Assembly (NCBI RefSeq): GCF_001757995.1
Contig: NZ_LXLV01000012.1
Coordinates: 1-64,000, forward strand
Reading direction: 5' to 3'
From: Bacillus mycoides
GTDB taxonomy: Bacteria; Bacillota; Bacilli; Bacillales; Bacillaceae_G
DNA: 64,000 bases
Under the pieces are notes generated by a model, which did not search any database, had not been told where the DNA came from, and saw only the letters and a program-made list of their open reading frames with translations. Position 1 is the first letter of the stretch. Each line of letters opens with the position of its first letter. Of this stretch, positions 7,908 through 15,790 are shown piece after piece. Position numbers and translations under genes: made by a program.

Positions 7908-9197
7908 TTAGTTTAAAACTTTCACTGTAACTGTTTTACGTCCCCAGTTACTTGATGTACCTTTATCTGGCATTAAAACATCAATTTTATTTCCTTTAAT
8001 AGCTCCACCAGTATCACCAGCGATTGCTACTCCGTAACCTTCAACCCATACTTTTGAACCTAATGGAATTACACTTGGATCAACTGCAATTAGTTTCATG
8101 TTTGGATTAGCTGTTAAGTTATGACCTAAAGCTGATTTTACTTGGTCTCCTGCTTTATAACCATTTTCAAGTGGATCTGCTGTGTAAGCTGTTGCTACAA
8201 CTCTTAACTCACGAGAAGAAGATGGTGCACTTGTTTCAGTTTCTTTTGCAACAGGTTGTTGTGTAGCTGGTTTTTGAGCTTTATTAGCCGCTTCACGATC
8301 AGCTGCCTCTTGAGCCTTAGCTGCTTTACGAGCTTCAGCTGCTGCCTCTTGAGCCTTAGCTGCTTCACGAGCTTCAGCATCTGCCTGAGCTTTAGCCGCT
8401 TCACGAGCTTTAGCTGCTTCTTGAGCTTTAGCCGCTGCTTGAGCTTCAGCTGCTTCCTGAGCTTTAGCTGCTTCACGAGCTTGAGCTGCTTCTTGAGCTT
8501 GAGCTTCTGCTTGAGCTTCAGCATCTGCCTGAGCTTTAGTTTCTGCTTGAGCCTTAGCTGCTTCACGAGCTTTAGCTGCTTCCTGAGCTTTAACTTCTGC
8601 TTGAGCTTCAGCTGCTTCACGAGCTTTAGTTGCTTCCTCTGCTTTAGCTTTTGCTTGAGTTTCAGCTACTTCTCCAGCTTTAACTGCTTCACGAACTTTA
8701 GCTGTGTCTTGAACTTTAATTGCTTTTTCAACTTTAACTGCTGGTTGAACTTTAACTGGTGCTTTACCTGTTAAGTAAGGAACATGAACATAAGCTGTTT
8801 TTCCGTTATATTCAAATTGAATCCAGTCATTTTGCACTTCGTGTGTTGTTTCGATTACATCATCTTGTTTCAACTTACCAAGAATTTCTGAGTCTGTGTT
8901 TGCACCAGCACGTACGTTTAATACGTTTGCTGTTACGTAGTAAGTATCTTTTGTGTAGTCAGCGCTTATGAAAGCCTCTTTACCACTATTTAATTTAACT
9001 TTTGACCATCCGTTTTCTGTATGTAAAACGTTAACTTTATATCCATCTAATAACTTTCCGACAACTTGTGATTCAGTAGTTGGGTTTTCTCGTACATTTA
9101 GTACATCAGTCGTTACGATTGTTTCTGCTTTAGCAGATGTTGTGAAAATCCCAAGACCAAAAACCGCTGCTGTTGCTATACCCATAAATTTTTTCAT
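7908..9197 (-). CDS. Secreted SH3b-3D cell-wall protein (EntA/EntB/EntC-like)
   Basis: A 429-residue exported protein: signal peptide (MKKFMGIATAAVFGLGIFTT..AKA), two bacterial SH3 domains (about 25-85 and 88-145; both with VLNVR), a long Lys/Glu/Ala/Arg-rich repeat (about 165-310), then a C-terminal 3D domain with the conserved aspartates in VDPSVIPLGSKV, AGDTGG and NKIDVLMPD. This plan fits the B. cereus 'enterotoxin/cell-wall-binding' proteins EntA-EntC; the 3D fold suggests a lytic-transglycosylase-like or wall-remodelling role rather than a proven toxin. Start ATG 9197 follows GGAGGC; upstream in-frame starts to 9320 lack a ribosome site and would bury the signal peptide. Confidence 0.85.
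   Translation of the reverse strand: MKKFMGIATAAVFGLGIFTTSAKAETIVTTDVLNVRENPTTESQVVGKLLDGYKVNVLHTENGWSKVKLNSGKEAFISADYTKDTYYVTANVLNVRAGANTDSEILGKLKQDDVIETTHEVQNDWIQFEYNGKTAYVHVPYLTGKAPVKVQPAVKVEKAIKVQDTAKVREAVKAGEVAETQAKAKAEEATKAREAAEAQAEVKAQEAAKAREAAKAQAETKAQADAEAQAEAQAQEAAQAREAAKAQEAAEAQAAAKAQEAAKAREAAKAQADAEAREAAKAQEAAAEARKAAKAQEAADREAANKAQKPATQQPVAKETETSAPSSSRELRVVATAYTADPLENGYKAGDQVKSALGHNLTANPNMKLIAVDPSVIPLGSKVWVEGYGVAIAGDTGGAIKGNKIDVLMPDKGTSSNWGRKTVTVKVLN
8290..8745 (-). repeat. Coding repeat: Lys/Glu/Ala/Arg tract of the SH3-3D protein
   Basis: Imperfect repeats of units such as KAQEAAKAREAA, seen in DNA as repeated GCTTCACGAGC and TTGAGCTTTAGCTGC blocks. The tract probably forms an extended charged helix linking the SH3 domains to the 3D domain. 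Its repetitive DNA leaves other reading frames open for more than 400 bp; these frames are by-products. Repeat number is likely to vary between strains. Confidence 0.85.
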
Positions 9198-9846
9198 AAT
9201 AGCCTCCATTGCATTTGTTTTCGTTGACCTCATTATAGCAACCATTATTTTCTTATTTGCGGAAAACACAAAACTACAAAGCATTCGTAACGAGGCATTA
9301 ATATTCTGTAATAATTCCATTAATATCCTGATAGCGTTTTCTTTGCGTTTTTCAGGGGATTAGAACATAGTATTCATAAAATCAATACCATTTTAATTAC
9401 TGATAGATTAATAATGTATCAGTGGTATTACGCTCATATTTCTGTAACGTTACGAAATGGGGGTATTTAACTGTTTAAATTGCAATTTAGTTATAATAAT
9501 ATAATCTCTTTGCGTGTGGAGTCATATATATAGGGTGGATTTTAATGAAATAGAGATATAATTGTTACAAAATAAGTTGTAGTATGGAAAAAATTACGCC
9601 TTGAATTTGTTCTTTTACATATTGTTTTTGCAATAATAGGATTGCTTGATAGCTTTCGCAAGAAATGAAAGTTTAAATGATAAAAAGATATTCGTAACAT
9701 GAAACATATATAATAGAAGAAACATGATTTAAAGGGACGATATCGTTATGAATTGGTTCACGAATTGCAATAGAATTATATAATAGAAGTTAGAGGTTCT
9801 TATTTTTGTCAAAACGTCGATAAAATTACATTTGCCTTCAATAAAA
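9198..9846. other. Gene-free region upstream of the SH3-3D gene
   Basis: About 650 bp without a convincing gene on either strand. It is very AT-rich and holds the SH3-3D gene's own upstream region plus small inverted repeats: ACTGATA...TATCAGT at about 9400-9425 and GTAACGTTAC at 9444-9453. No riboswitch or RNA gene was recognised. Confidence 0.5.
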
Positions 9847-9883
9847 TAAAAAACGTAGGAGTGTAAACTCCTACGTTTTTTAT
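9847..9883 (-). terminator. Terminator of the YknXYZ-like operon
   Basis: AAAAAACGTAGGAGT GTAA ACTCCTACGTTTTTT: a near-perfect stem flanked by A and T runs, starting immediately after the minus-strand stop at 9884. It works on either strand. Confidence 0.9.
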
Positions 9884-11074
9884 TTACTCATATCGTAAAC
9901 ATTCAATTGGATCAAGTTTAGCAGCTTTGTTTGCTGGTAGTAAACCGAATGCAATACCGATTAGCATTGAGATACCTACTGAAAGAAGTCCAAGTTCTTT
10001 TGAGATAACGAGTGGCCATCCGGCAAAGATTGAGACGATCCAAGCGAAGAAAATACCGAGCATGAATCCGATGAAACCACCGAGTCCTGTTAAAATACAA
10101 GATTCAATTAAGAATTGCGTTAATACTTTACCGCGCGTTGCACCAAGTGCTTTACGAATACCGATCTCACGTGTACGTTCTGTTACAGATACAAGCATGA
10201 TATTCATTACACCGATACCACCAACAAGTAAGGAGATAGCGGCAATACCACCGAATACCATCTTCATCATACCGATTGACTCGTCTAATTGCTTCGTAAA
10301 TTCACCTAAGTCCTGTGCTTCGAATTTATGCTCAAATTTAGGAGCTTTCATTTCATTTAAAACAGAAACGGCTTGTTTTTCTACACTTTTCCGTTCTGTT
10401 GGAGAGGTCATTGTTAATTTTACAGAGTCATACTCATTTACTCCTGAAATGACAGGAGCGTTTTCAAGTGATGTATAACCTTCAGGCATAGCCATTCCGA
10501 ATTCATTTTTCGTTTCGTATACACCGACTATTTTATACGGCTTTCCTTTTATATCAGTGTATAAATTTGATTCCCAACCGTTAAATAATTTATTGAAAGC
10601 TTCTTCATTTAATATAACAGCAGGAATTGCTTGGTTTAATTCGCTGTCGTTTAATTCACGACCGTGAACTAATTTTATCTTCGAATCTGTCATAAAGGCG
10701 CCTGTTCCACCTTTTAAATCAAGAGAGACATCCTTTGAACCAGAAGATGCTTTTACTTTCATACTCACATCGGGGTAAACATCTTTAACGCCTGGAACAG
10801 TTTGAAGACGTTTTAGCATATCAGCTGTGATTTTGGCACTATCTGTTCCATAATCAAGGTTGTTGTAGTAAATCGTTACTTCATTATCTTTTCCTTGGCC
10901 TAATTCTTTTTTAAACTTTGCGTTTGTACCATCACCCATTGAAATGATAGTAATAATGGCACTAATACCGATAATAATACCTAACATCGTTAAGATAGAA
11001 CGCATTTTATGAGCAAAGATAGAGGAAAGGGCCATGCGTATATTTTCACTCGTGTTCAAAATTAACCTCTCCAA
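9884..11074 (-). CDS. yknZ: MacB-type ABC transporter permease (YknZ-like)
   Basis: A 396-residue permease with one N-terminal membrane helix (about 22-45), a large extracytoplasmic MacB-like domain (about 50-255) and three C-terminal helices of the FtsX domain (about 270-385), including GGIGVMNIMLVSVTERTREIGIRKALGAT. It forms the membrane part of a tripartite-like exporter with the ATPase and HlyD-like protein encoded upstream. In B. subtilis the YknWXYZ system protects against the SdpC killing factor; no yknW-like gene lies here. It overlaps the ATPase gene by 13 bp. The symbol follows similarity, not proven orthology. Confidence 0.85.
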   Translation of the reverse strand: MERLILNTSENIRMALSSIFAHKMRSILTMLGIIIGISAIITIISMGDGTNAKFKKELGQGKDNEVTIYYNNLDYGTDSAKITADMLKRLQTVPGVKDVYPDVSMKVKASSGSKDVSLDLKGGTGAFMTDSKIKLVHGRELNDSELNQAIPAVILNEEAFNKLFNGWESNLYTDIKGKPYKIVGVYETKNEFGMAMPEGYTSLENAPVISGVNEYDSVKLTMTSPTERKSVEKQAVSVLNEMKAPKFEHKFEAQDLGEFTKQLDESIGMMKMVFGGIAAISLLVGGIGVMNIMLVSVTERTREIGIRKALGATRGKVLTQFLIESCILTGLGGFIGFMLGIFFAWIVSIFAGWPLVISKELGLLSVGISMLIGIAFGLLPANKAAKLDPIECLRYE

Positions 11075-11736
11075 TCTTGGACGATATTTCCGTCACGAAT
11101 TACAATTTGGCGTGCAGCTGCTTCCCCGATTTCACGGTCGTGGGTAATCATAATGATTGTTGAGCCTTGTTTGTTTAGTTCGTAAAAGAGGTCCATAATT
11201 TGTGTACTCGTTTTCGTATCAAGTGCACCCGTCGGTTCATCTGCTAAGAGAAATTTCGGGTTATTTACGATTGCACGTGCGACTGCGACACGCTGCTTTT
11301 GCCCACCTGACAATTCATTTGGTAAGTGAGTAGCACGATCAGCTAAACCTACTTTTGTTAAAGCTGCTAGTGAACGTTCACGTCGCTCTTTTTTATCAAC
11401 ACCTGCATAAATAAGAGGTAATTCAACATTTTGCATTGCTGTAAGTCTTGGTAGTAACATAAAGTTTTGGAATATGAATCCGATCTCTTTATTACGAACG
11501 TGTGCAAGTTCTGTTTCAGACATGTTTGAAATATTTTGACCAGCTAGTTCGTACGCACCTGTCGTTGGTTTATCTAAGCAACCGATAATGTTCATTAATG
11601 TTGATTTACCAGAACCAGATGGTCCCATAATAGAAGTGAATTCTCCTTGGTTCAGTGTTAAGTCAATTCCGTGTAATATTTGAACTGATTCTGCACCATT
11701 TTGGAAAGATTTCGTGATGCCTTTTAAGTTAATCAT
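11062..11736 (-). CDS. yknY: MacB-type ABC transporter ATP-binding protein (YknY-like)
   Basis: A 224-residue ATPase of the MacB/LolD class. Walker A GPSGSGKST, Q-loop FIFQNFMLLPRLTA, signature LSGGQKQR, Walker B LLADEPTGALD and the switch His in ITHDRE are all intact. It powers mechanotransmission through the MacB-type permease encoded downstream. Its start overlaps the stop of the HlyD-like gene by four bases (ATGA), so the operon is tightly coupled. Confidence 0.92.
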   Translation of the reverse strand: MINLKGITKSFQNGAESVQILHGIDLTLNQGEFTSIMGPSGSGKSTLMNIIGCLDKPTTGAYELAGQNISNMSETELAHVRNKEIGFIFQNFMLLPRLTAMQNVELPLIYAGVDKKERRERSLAALTKVGLADRATHLPNELSGGQKQRVAVARAIVNNPKFLLADEPTGALDTKTSTQIMDLFYELNKQGSTIIMITHDREIGEAAARQIVIRDGNIVQDWRG

Positions 11737-12836
11737 TCAACGACAACCTCCATACCATCTTTTAAATCTTTTTCAGGTTTAGAGATAATTTGCTCTCCTT
11801 TTTTCACTCCAGAAACTTTTGCTTCGCTATCTGTTTCAAATTCAACAGTAACCGCTTGTTCTTTCGCTTTACCATCTTTTACAATGAAGACAACATTTTT
11901 GTCACCTTTTTTCACGATGCTGCTTTTGGGAACGATTGTACCAGTTGCTTCGCCTGATTTACTTGTTACGTAAACGTGGAAGCCGTTTTGTAATTCTTCA
12001 CTATTGTCTAATGTAACAGTGAATTGATAGTTGGAAACTGTTTTGTTTTCGTCCATGCTCTTTAATGGTGTAGAACCGATTTCTGTTACTTTTCCTGTCC
12101 AAGTCTTACCAGCGACAGTTTTTGATGAAACAGTTACTTCTTGCCCAACTTTCATACTAACAAGCTCATATTCAGAGAGTTGACCTTTTACTTTAAATGG
12201 ACCAGCGTGACGAAGTGTAATTCCGCTCATACCTGTTTTTTCATCAGCAGTTTTAACGATATCATCAATTACACCATCGGCAGGGCTCGTTACAGAAAGT
12301 GTGTTTAATTTCTCTTTTGCTGCTTTAATCATTTCATCAGCTTTTTCTACTTCAAACTTCTTCATTTCAAGTTGTGATTCTAATTGCCCAACTTCGATTT
12401 CCGATGCTTTTAATGCTTCCTGAGGAAGGCCGGCATTTTTATCTTTTTGTAATTTTTGTTTCGCTGCATCAATTTGTTTTTGATACAATGTTACTTCTTT
12501 TTGTGCGATTTTCTTTTGCATTTCTGCTTCCGTTACACCTTGTTTAGCAGTAGGGTCATTATATTTAAATAGAAGCTGACCTTTTTTCACTTCATCACCT
12601 TTTTTAACAGCTAACTCATACGTACCTTTTGTTGGATCAAATGAAATCGTTTCGATTCCGTTTGGAATAACTTCACCGCCAAATTTTTGTGCATTTTCAA
12701 TTTGTTTTTCCGTAACTTTATAACCACCATATGCCATTGCTACTTCTGAACCGCCGCCAGCAAATGCAAAATATGATCCAGCTGCAATTCCGATTGCTAC
12801 TACACTAGTAATTAACACTTTATTTTTCTTCTTCAT
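11733..12836 (-). CDS. yknX: HlyD/RND-type periplasmic adaptor-like efflux subunit (YknX-like)
   Basis: A 367-residue membrane-anchored adaptor: N-terminal hydrophobic anchor (about 5-27), a barrel-sandwich hybrid split by a coiled-coil hairpin (about 105-180, rich in Lys/Glu/Gln), then beta-barrel and membrane-proximal domains. The motif ADGVIDDIVKTADEKTG is the typical lipoyl-like half. It should link the permease to extracellular release in a Gram-positive MacAB-like exporter. It is the first gene of a three-gene operon; an upstream promoter with nearby 8-bp half-sites is described separately. Confidence 0.88.
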   Translation of the reverse strand: MKKKNKVLITSVVAIGIAAGSYFAFAGGGSEVAMAYGGYKVTEKQIENAQKFGGEVIPNGIETISFDPTKGTYELAVKKGDEVKKGQLLFKYNDPTAKQGVTEAEMQKKIAQKEVTLYQKQIDAAKQKLQKDKNAGLPQEALKASEIEVGQLESQLEMKKFEVEKADEMIKAAKEKLNTLSVTSPADGVIDDIVKTADEKTGMSGITLRHAGPFKVKGQLSEYELVSMKVGQEVTVSSKTVAGKTWTGKVTEIGSTPLKSMDENKTVSNYQFTVTLDNSEELQNGFHVYVTSKSGEATGTIVPKSSIVKKGDKNVVFIVKDGKAKEQAVTVEFETDSEAKVSGVKKGEQIISKPEKDLKDGMEVVVE

Positions 12837-12875
12837 CTATTTATCACCTTTTCGTTCGTTTTAGTATCTACATTA

Positions 12876-12963
12876 AGTATAGAAGAGGTGAAGAATATGA
12901 CAAATCGTTTTAGCTTACAATAACCTTACAGTTTTGTAAGGTGTGGATATGTAAATGTAAGGT
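12876..12963 (-). promoter_or_regulatory. Promoter of the yknXYZ-like operon with three ACCTTACA half-sites
   Basis: On the minus strand, TTGTCA (12898-12903) and TATACT (12876-12881) are spaced by 16 bp. Upstream of the -35 lie three exact copies of ACCTTACA or its complement: 12923-12930, 12935-12942 and 12956-12963. The first two form an inverted repeat and the outer pair is in tandem. The placement fits an activator, for example a two-component response regulator. Confidence 0.5.
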
Positions 12964-13047
12964 AGAGGTTGTCCTAGTTTAAGCAAATGAATTGACTCGT
13001 TGTTTCTTTCTTACAATAATATTGTATGAAGGAGGGGAGGAAGGAAG

Positions 13048-13782
13048 ATGGAAGCTTATTTTAGTGCGCATCCATTAAAACCGTTTATTCCATACTCAAG
13101 GCAACATGTCCTTATATTATTTATTATGTTGGTAGGGATATTTTTTCTGTATCAATACCAAGATGTATTACGTCAAAGTGAGTGGAATATAACGGTTCGA
13201 TATGCGATTGCATTTTTATTTATTGGAAGCGAAATTGGGCTTCATATGTGGGAATGGAAAGCGGGGATTTTTGAGCTAGGCACTTCATTACCATTTGAGT
13301 TATGTACGATTAGTTTGTTGTTAGCGTCGATTATGATTGTAACGAAAAGTTATCGAATATATGAGATTGTATTTTTTACAGGAATTATCGGTGCATCACA
13401 AGCTATTTTAACGCCAAACTTGCAGTATGCTTTTCCGCATTTTCGCTTTATGGAATTCTTCATTGCACATGTATTACTTATTTGGGCACCGCTCTTTATG
13501 ACGTGGGTAGAAGGATATAGACCGACCTTGCAATCTATAAAGCGTACGATGATATTTTTAAACATAGTAATTCCAATCGTTTCATTCGTGAATTACAAAA
13601 CGGGCGGTAATTATATGTTTTTAGCTCGTAAGCCAGAAACAGCTTCATTGCTCGATATGTTAGGGCCGCATCCTTACTATATTATTCCATTAGAAATTGC
13701 AGCGCTTATGGGATGTTTTATTTTGTATATGCCGTTTGCGAAAAGAGAAGGGCATGCGCATAAAGAATCACTAGGATCATAA
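13048..13782 (+). CDS. TIGR02206/YwaF-family integral membrane protein
   Basis: A 244-residue protein with about six to seven membrane helices, matching the TIGR02206 (TP0381/YwaF, TMEM164-like) family: GSEIGLHMWEW near the second helix, LPFELCTISLLLA, and GGNYMFLARKPETASLLDMLGPHPYYI late in the protein. The function is unknown. The conserved His and Glu in membrane segments hint at enzymatic lipid chemistry, as proposed for eukaryotic TMEM164, but this is inference. Start ATG follows GGAGGGGAGGAAGG. It is divergent from the export operon and ends in its own terminator. Confidence 0.75.
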   Translation: MEAYFSAHPLKPFIPYSRQHVLILFIMLVGIFFLYQYQDVLRQSEWNITVRYAIAFLFIGSEIGLHMWEWKAGIFELGTSLPFELCTISLLLASIMIVTKSYRIYEIVFFTGIIGASQAILTPNLQYAFPHFRFMEFFIAHVLLIWAPLFMTWVEGYRPTLQSIKRTMIFLNIVIPIVSFVNYKTGGNYMFLARKPETASLLDMLGPHPYYIIPLEIAALMGCFILYMPFAKREGHAHKESLGS

Positions 13783-13800
13783 CCTAGTGATTCTTTATTT
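13762..13800 (+). terminator. Terminator overlapping the 3' end of the YwaF-like gene
   Basis: AAAGAATCACTAGG pairs with CCTAGTGATTCTTT across ATCATAA, then TATTTT. The left arm is within the last codons. Confidence 0.82.
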
Positions 13801-13872
13801 TATAAATATTTACAATTCGGAAAATTAAGAATAAAATTAGGGGGTAAATTACATATAGAGAGAAGGGAAAAC

Positions 13873-14739
13873 GTGGTCAAAAAAGTTTTTCTGAATGGGA
13901 TGGAAGTGACGATTCAATTTATTATTTCGATTTTGGGTATTATTTGTTTAGGGGCATTGCCGAAATTATTTTATGGATTTGAGCTGCATGCATCAAAGTA
14001 CATACAGAGTTTAAAAGAAGTGTTTGTGAACTTAATGGATATCTCCAATTTGCAATATGTGAGAGGTAAATTTTTATTTCCGCAGTTGTTCGTCCATTAT
14101 AAAGAAACGATGGTTATTTTTTTGGCTGCTTTTTTCATTTCATTATTTGTAGCATTTTGTATTGTTTATGTAATTATAAGTAGTTCACCGCGTATACAAC
14201 ATCGCATTAAATCATTTCTTATCTTCCTAGAATCTATTCCAGACATTCTTCTTATTTTAGTATCACAAATTTTAGTTGTATGGTTTTTTAAACAAACAGG
14301 TTTTTTACCTTTTCAAATTGCGTCAATCGGAGGCGAGTCGATTAGAGGATTGCCAATATTTTGTTTGAGTATACCGACTACGATTCTGTTTGTAAAAATG
14401 TTAGTACTTCGTTTTGAAAATGAGCTAGAAAAAGATTATGTACTATTTGCTAAGGCGAAAGGGCTGAATCGCTTTCGTATTTTAAATCGTCATGTATTAC
14501 GAAATGTGTTGCTTAGTACACTTTTCTTTGCGAAAACGAATATCTTTTTTATGTTATCTAATTTATATATTATAGAATGGATTTTTAATACGGGTGGTAT
14601 TTTTATGTTTTTGAAATCGTATGAGGGTATTAGGGTTGAGGTTTTCATCGTTAGTGTGCTGCTTATTTATATTCCAATTTTTATTTTATTTAAATTGTTT
14701 CATTATCTCATTCCAGCTGCGATGAAGGAGAGATTATAA
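13873..14739 (+). CDS. Opp/Dpp-like ABC transporter permease (DppB type), orphan
   Basis: A 288-residue permease with about six helices and the BPD_transp_1 fold. The cytoplasmic coupling loop reads FAKAKGLNRFRILNRHVLRN, equivalent to the ARTKGLxxxxIxxRH motif of DppB. GTG start at 13873 follows AGAGAGAAGGG. It is followed one base later by a DppC-like partner. No ATPase or binding protein is encoded nearby, so it must borrow them from another system or have a changed role. The family normally imports oligopeptides or nickel. Confidence 0.8.
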   Translation: MVKKVFLNGMEVTIQFIISILGIICLGALPKLFYGFELHASKYIQSLKEVFVNLMDISNLQYVRGKFLFPQLFVHYKETMVIFLAAFFISLFVAFCIVYVIISSSPRIQHRIKSFLIFLESIPDILLILVSQILVVWFFKQTGFLPFQIASIGGESIRGLPIFCLSIPTTILFVKMLVLRFENELEKDYVLFAKAKGLNRFRILNRHVLRNVLLSTLFFAKTNIFFMLSNLYIIEWIFNTGGIFMFLKSYEGIRVEVFIVSVLLIYIPIFILFKLFHYLIPAAMKERL

Positions 14740-14740
14740 T

Positions 14741-15745
14741 ATGTGGACGTACATAAAACGCGATAAAAGATTTTGGGTAAGCATTGGGTTTCTTCTCACA
14801 TTAGTTCTTTTGAGCATCGGAAATACGATATGGAATGATGGACAGATTAAAAAAGTTACACTGCAATATGATGCGGCCGGAAATCCAGAAGTGCCACCGT
14901 TTTCACCTTCATTACAATTTTTACTCGGGACAGACCGGAAAGGATATGACCTTTTACATTTAGTCATTGAAGGCGCGAAGTGGACGATTGGTATATCTAT
15001 TTTAATTGCAGCACTTAGAATGGTAATAGGTGTGTTTTTCGGTGTTGTACTCGGAACATATTTAAAAAGAGGATTTTCGAAGATTGAGGCTTTTTTTGAT
15101 AGTTTCACAGTTATTCCGACGGTTATGATTGCGTATTTCTTTCTTCAATCTGTGAATAGATTTGGAAGTGGAGAGGAAACAACAACTTTTTTTGAAAGGG
15201 CTTCGTTTCAAGTTATATTACTTGTAATGCTTGTGATGCCAGTTATTGCATTGTATGTTGCGAAGGAAGTTCGTAAATTACAAACAGAAGAATTTATTGA
15301 TGCCGCGCGCATATTAGGTGGATCGAGAAGACATATTGTTATAAAGCATCTTTTTCCGCATCTCTATATGACGTTTATACTTGTATTTCTTCAACAGTTT
15401 ACGCAGACTCTTACTATTTTATTGCACTTAGGGTTACTGGAAGTGTTCTTTGGAGGAACTGTTAAGTTTTTAGGACCGGTAGAAGAAGTAGACTCTTACA
15501 CACATGAATGGTCAGGTTTAATAGGAGTCTATTTTAGATCATTAACAGTGCATCCGTGGATTCCTCTCGTTCCAATTACATTTTTTGGGCTTACCATTTT
15601 TTCAGGAAATATGATTGTGAAAAGTATAGAAGAAGCGATGATGAAAGTAAGATTAGGCGGTGAGATAAAGAAGACAGATGTAGAAAAGGAACAACCTGCT
15701 GTTCAGTCAAAAGAAGAGTTGTTTACGTTTAAACATACGATGTGA
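14741..15745 (+). CDS. Opp/Dpp-like ABC transporter permease (DppC type), orphan
   Basis: A 334-residue partner of the preceding permease: an N-terminal helix, an extracytoplasmic segment with LLGTDRKGYDLLHLVIEGAK (the OppC-N signature), five or so further helices, and the coupling loop IDAARILGGSRRHIVIKHLFPH. A polar C-terminal tail of about 40 residues follows the last helix and is unusual for the family. It starts one base after the previous stop, so both are co-translated. The pair lacks its own ATP-binding and substrate-binding genes. Confidence 0.8.
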   Translation: MWTYIKRDKRFWVSIGFLLTLVLLSIGNTIWNDGQIKKVTLQYDAAGNPEVPPFSPSLQFLLGTDRKGYDLLHLVIEGAKWTIGISILIAALRMVIGVFFGVVLGTYLKRGFSKIEAFFDSFTVIPTVMIAYFFLQSVNRFGSGEETTTFFERASFQVILLVMLVMPVIALYVAKEVRKLQTEEFIDAARILGGSRRHIVIKHLFPHLYMTFILVFLQQFTQTLTILLHLGLLEVFFGGTVKFLGPVEEVDSYTHEWSGLIGVYFRSLTVHPWIPLVPITFFGLTIFSGNMIVKSIEEAMMKVRLGGEIKKTDVEKEQPAVQSKEELFTFKHTM

Positions 15746-15754
15746 AAATAAAGA

Positions 15755-15790
15755 AGAAGCAAGCATAATCAATGCTTGCTTCTTTTTTTT
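15755..15790. terminator. Bidirectional terminator between the permease pair and brnQ
   Basis: AGAAGCAAGCAT AATCA ATGCTTGCTTCT followed by TTTTTTT: a perfect 12-bp stem between convergent genes; it overlaps the brnQ stop region. Confidence 0.9.

Noticed and set aside
8204-8774. Long open frames rich in Lys/Leu (minus strand) and Ser/Cys/Phe (plus strand)
   Set aside because: They are alternate-frame readings of the repetitive Lys/Glu/Ala-coding tract; no ribosome sites and implausible composition.
9721-9785. Small frame beginning at an ATG after AAAGGGACG upstream of the YknXYZ terminator
   Set aside because: Only about 11 codons; no conserved feature.
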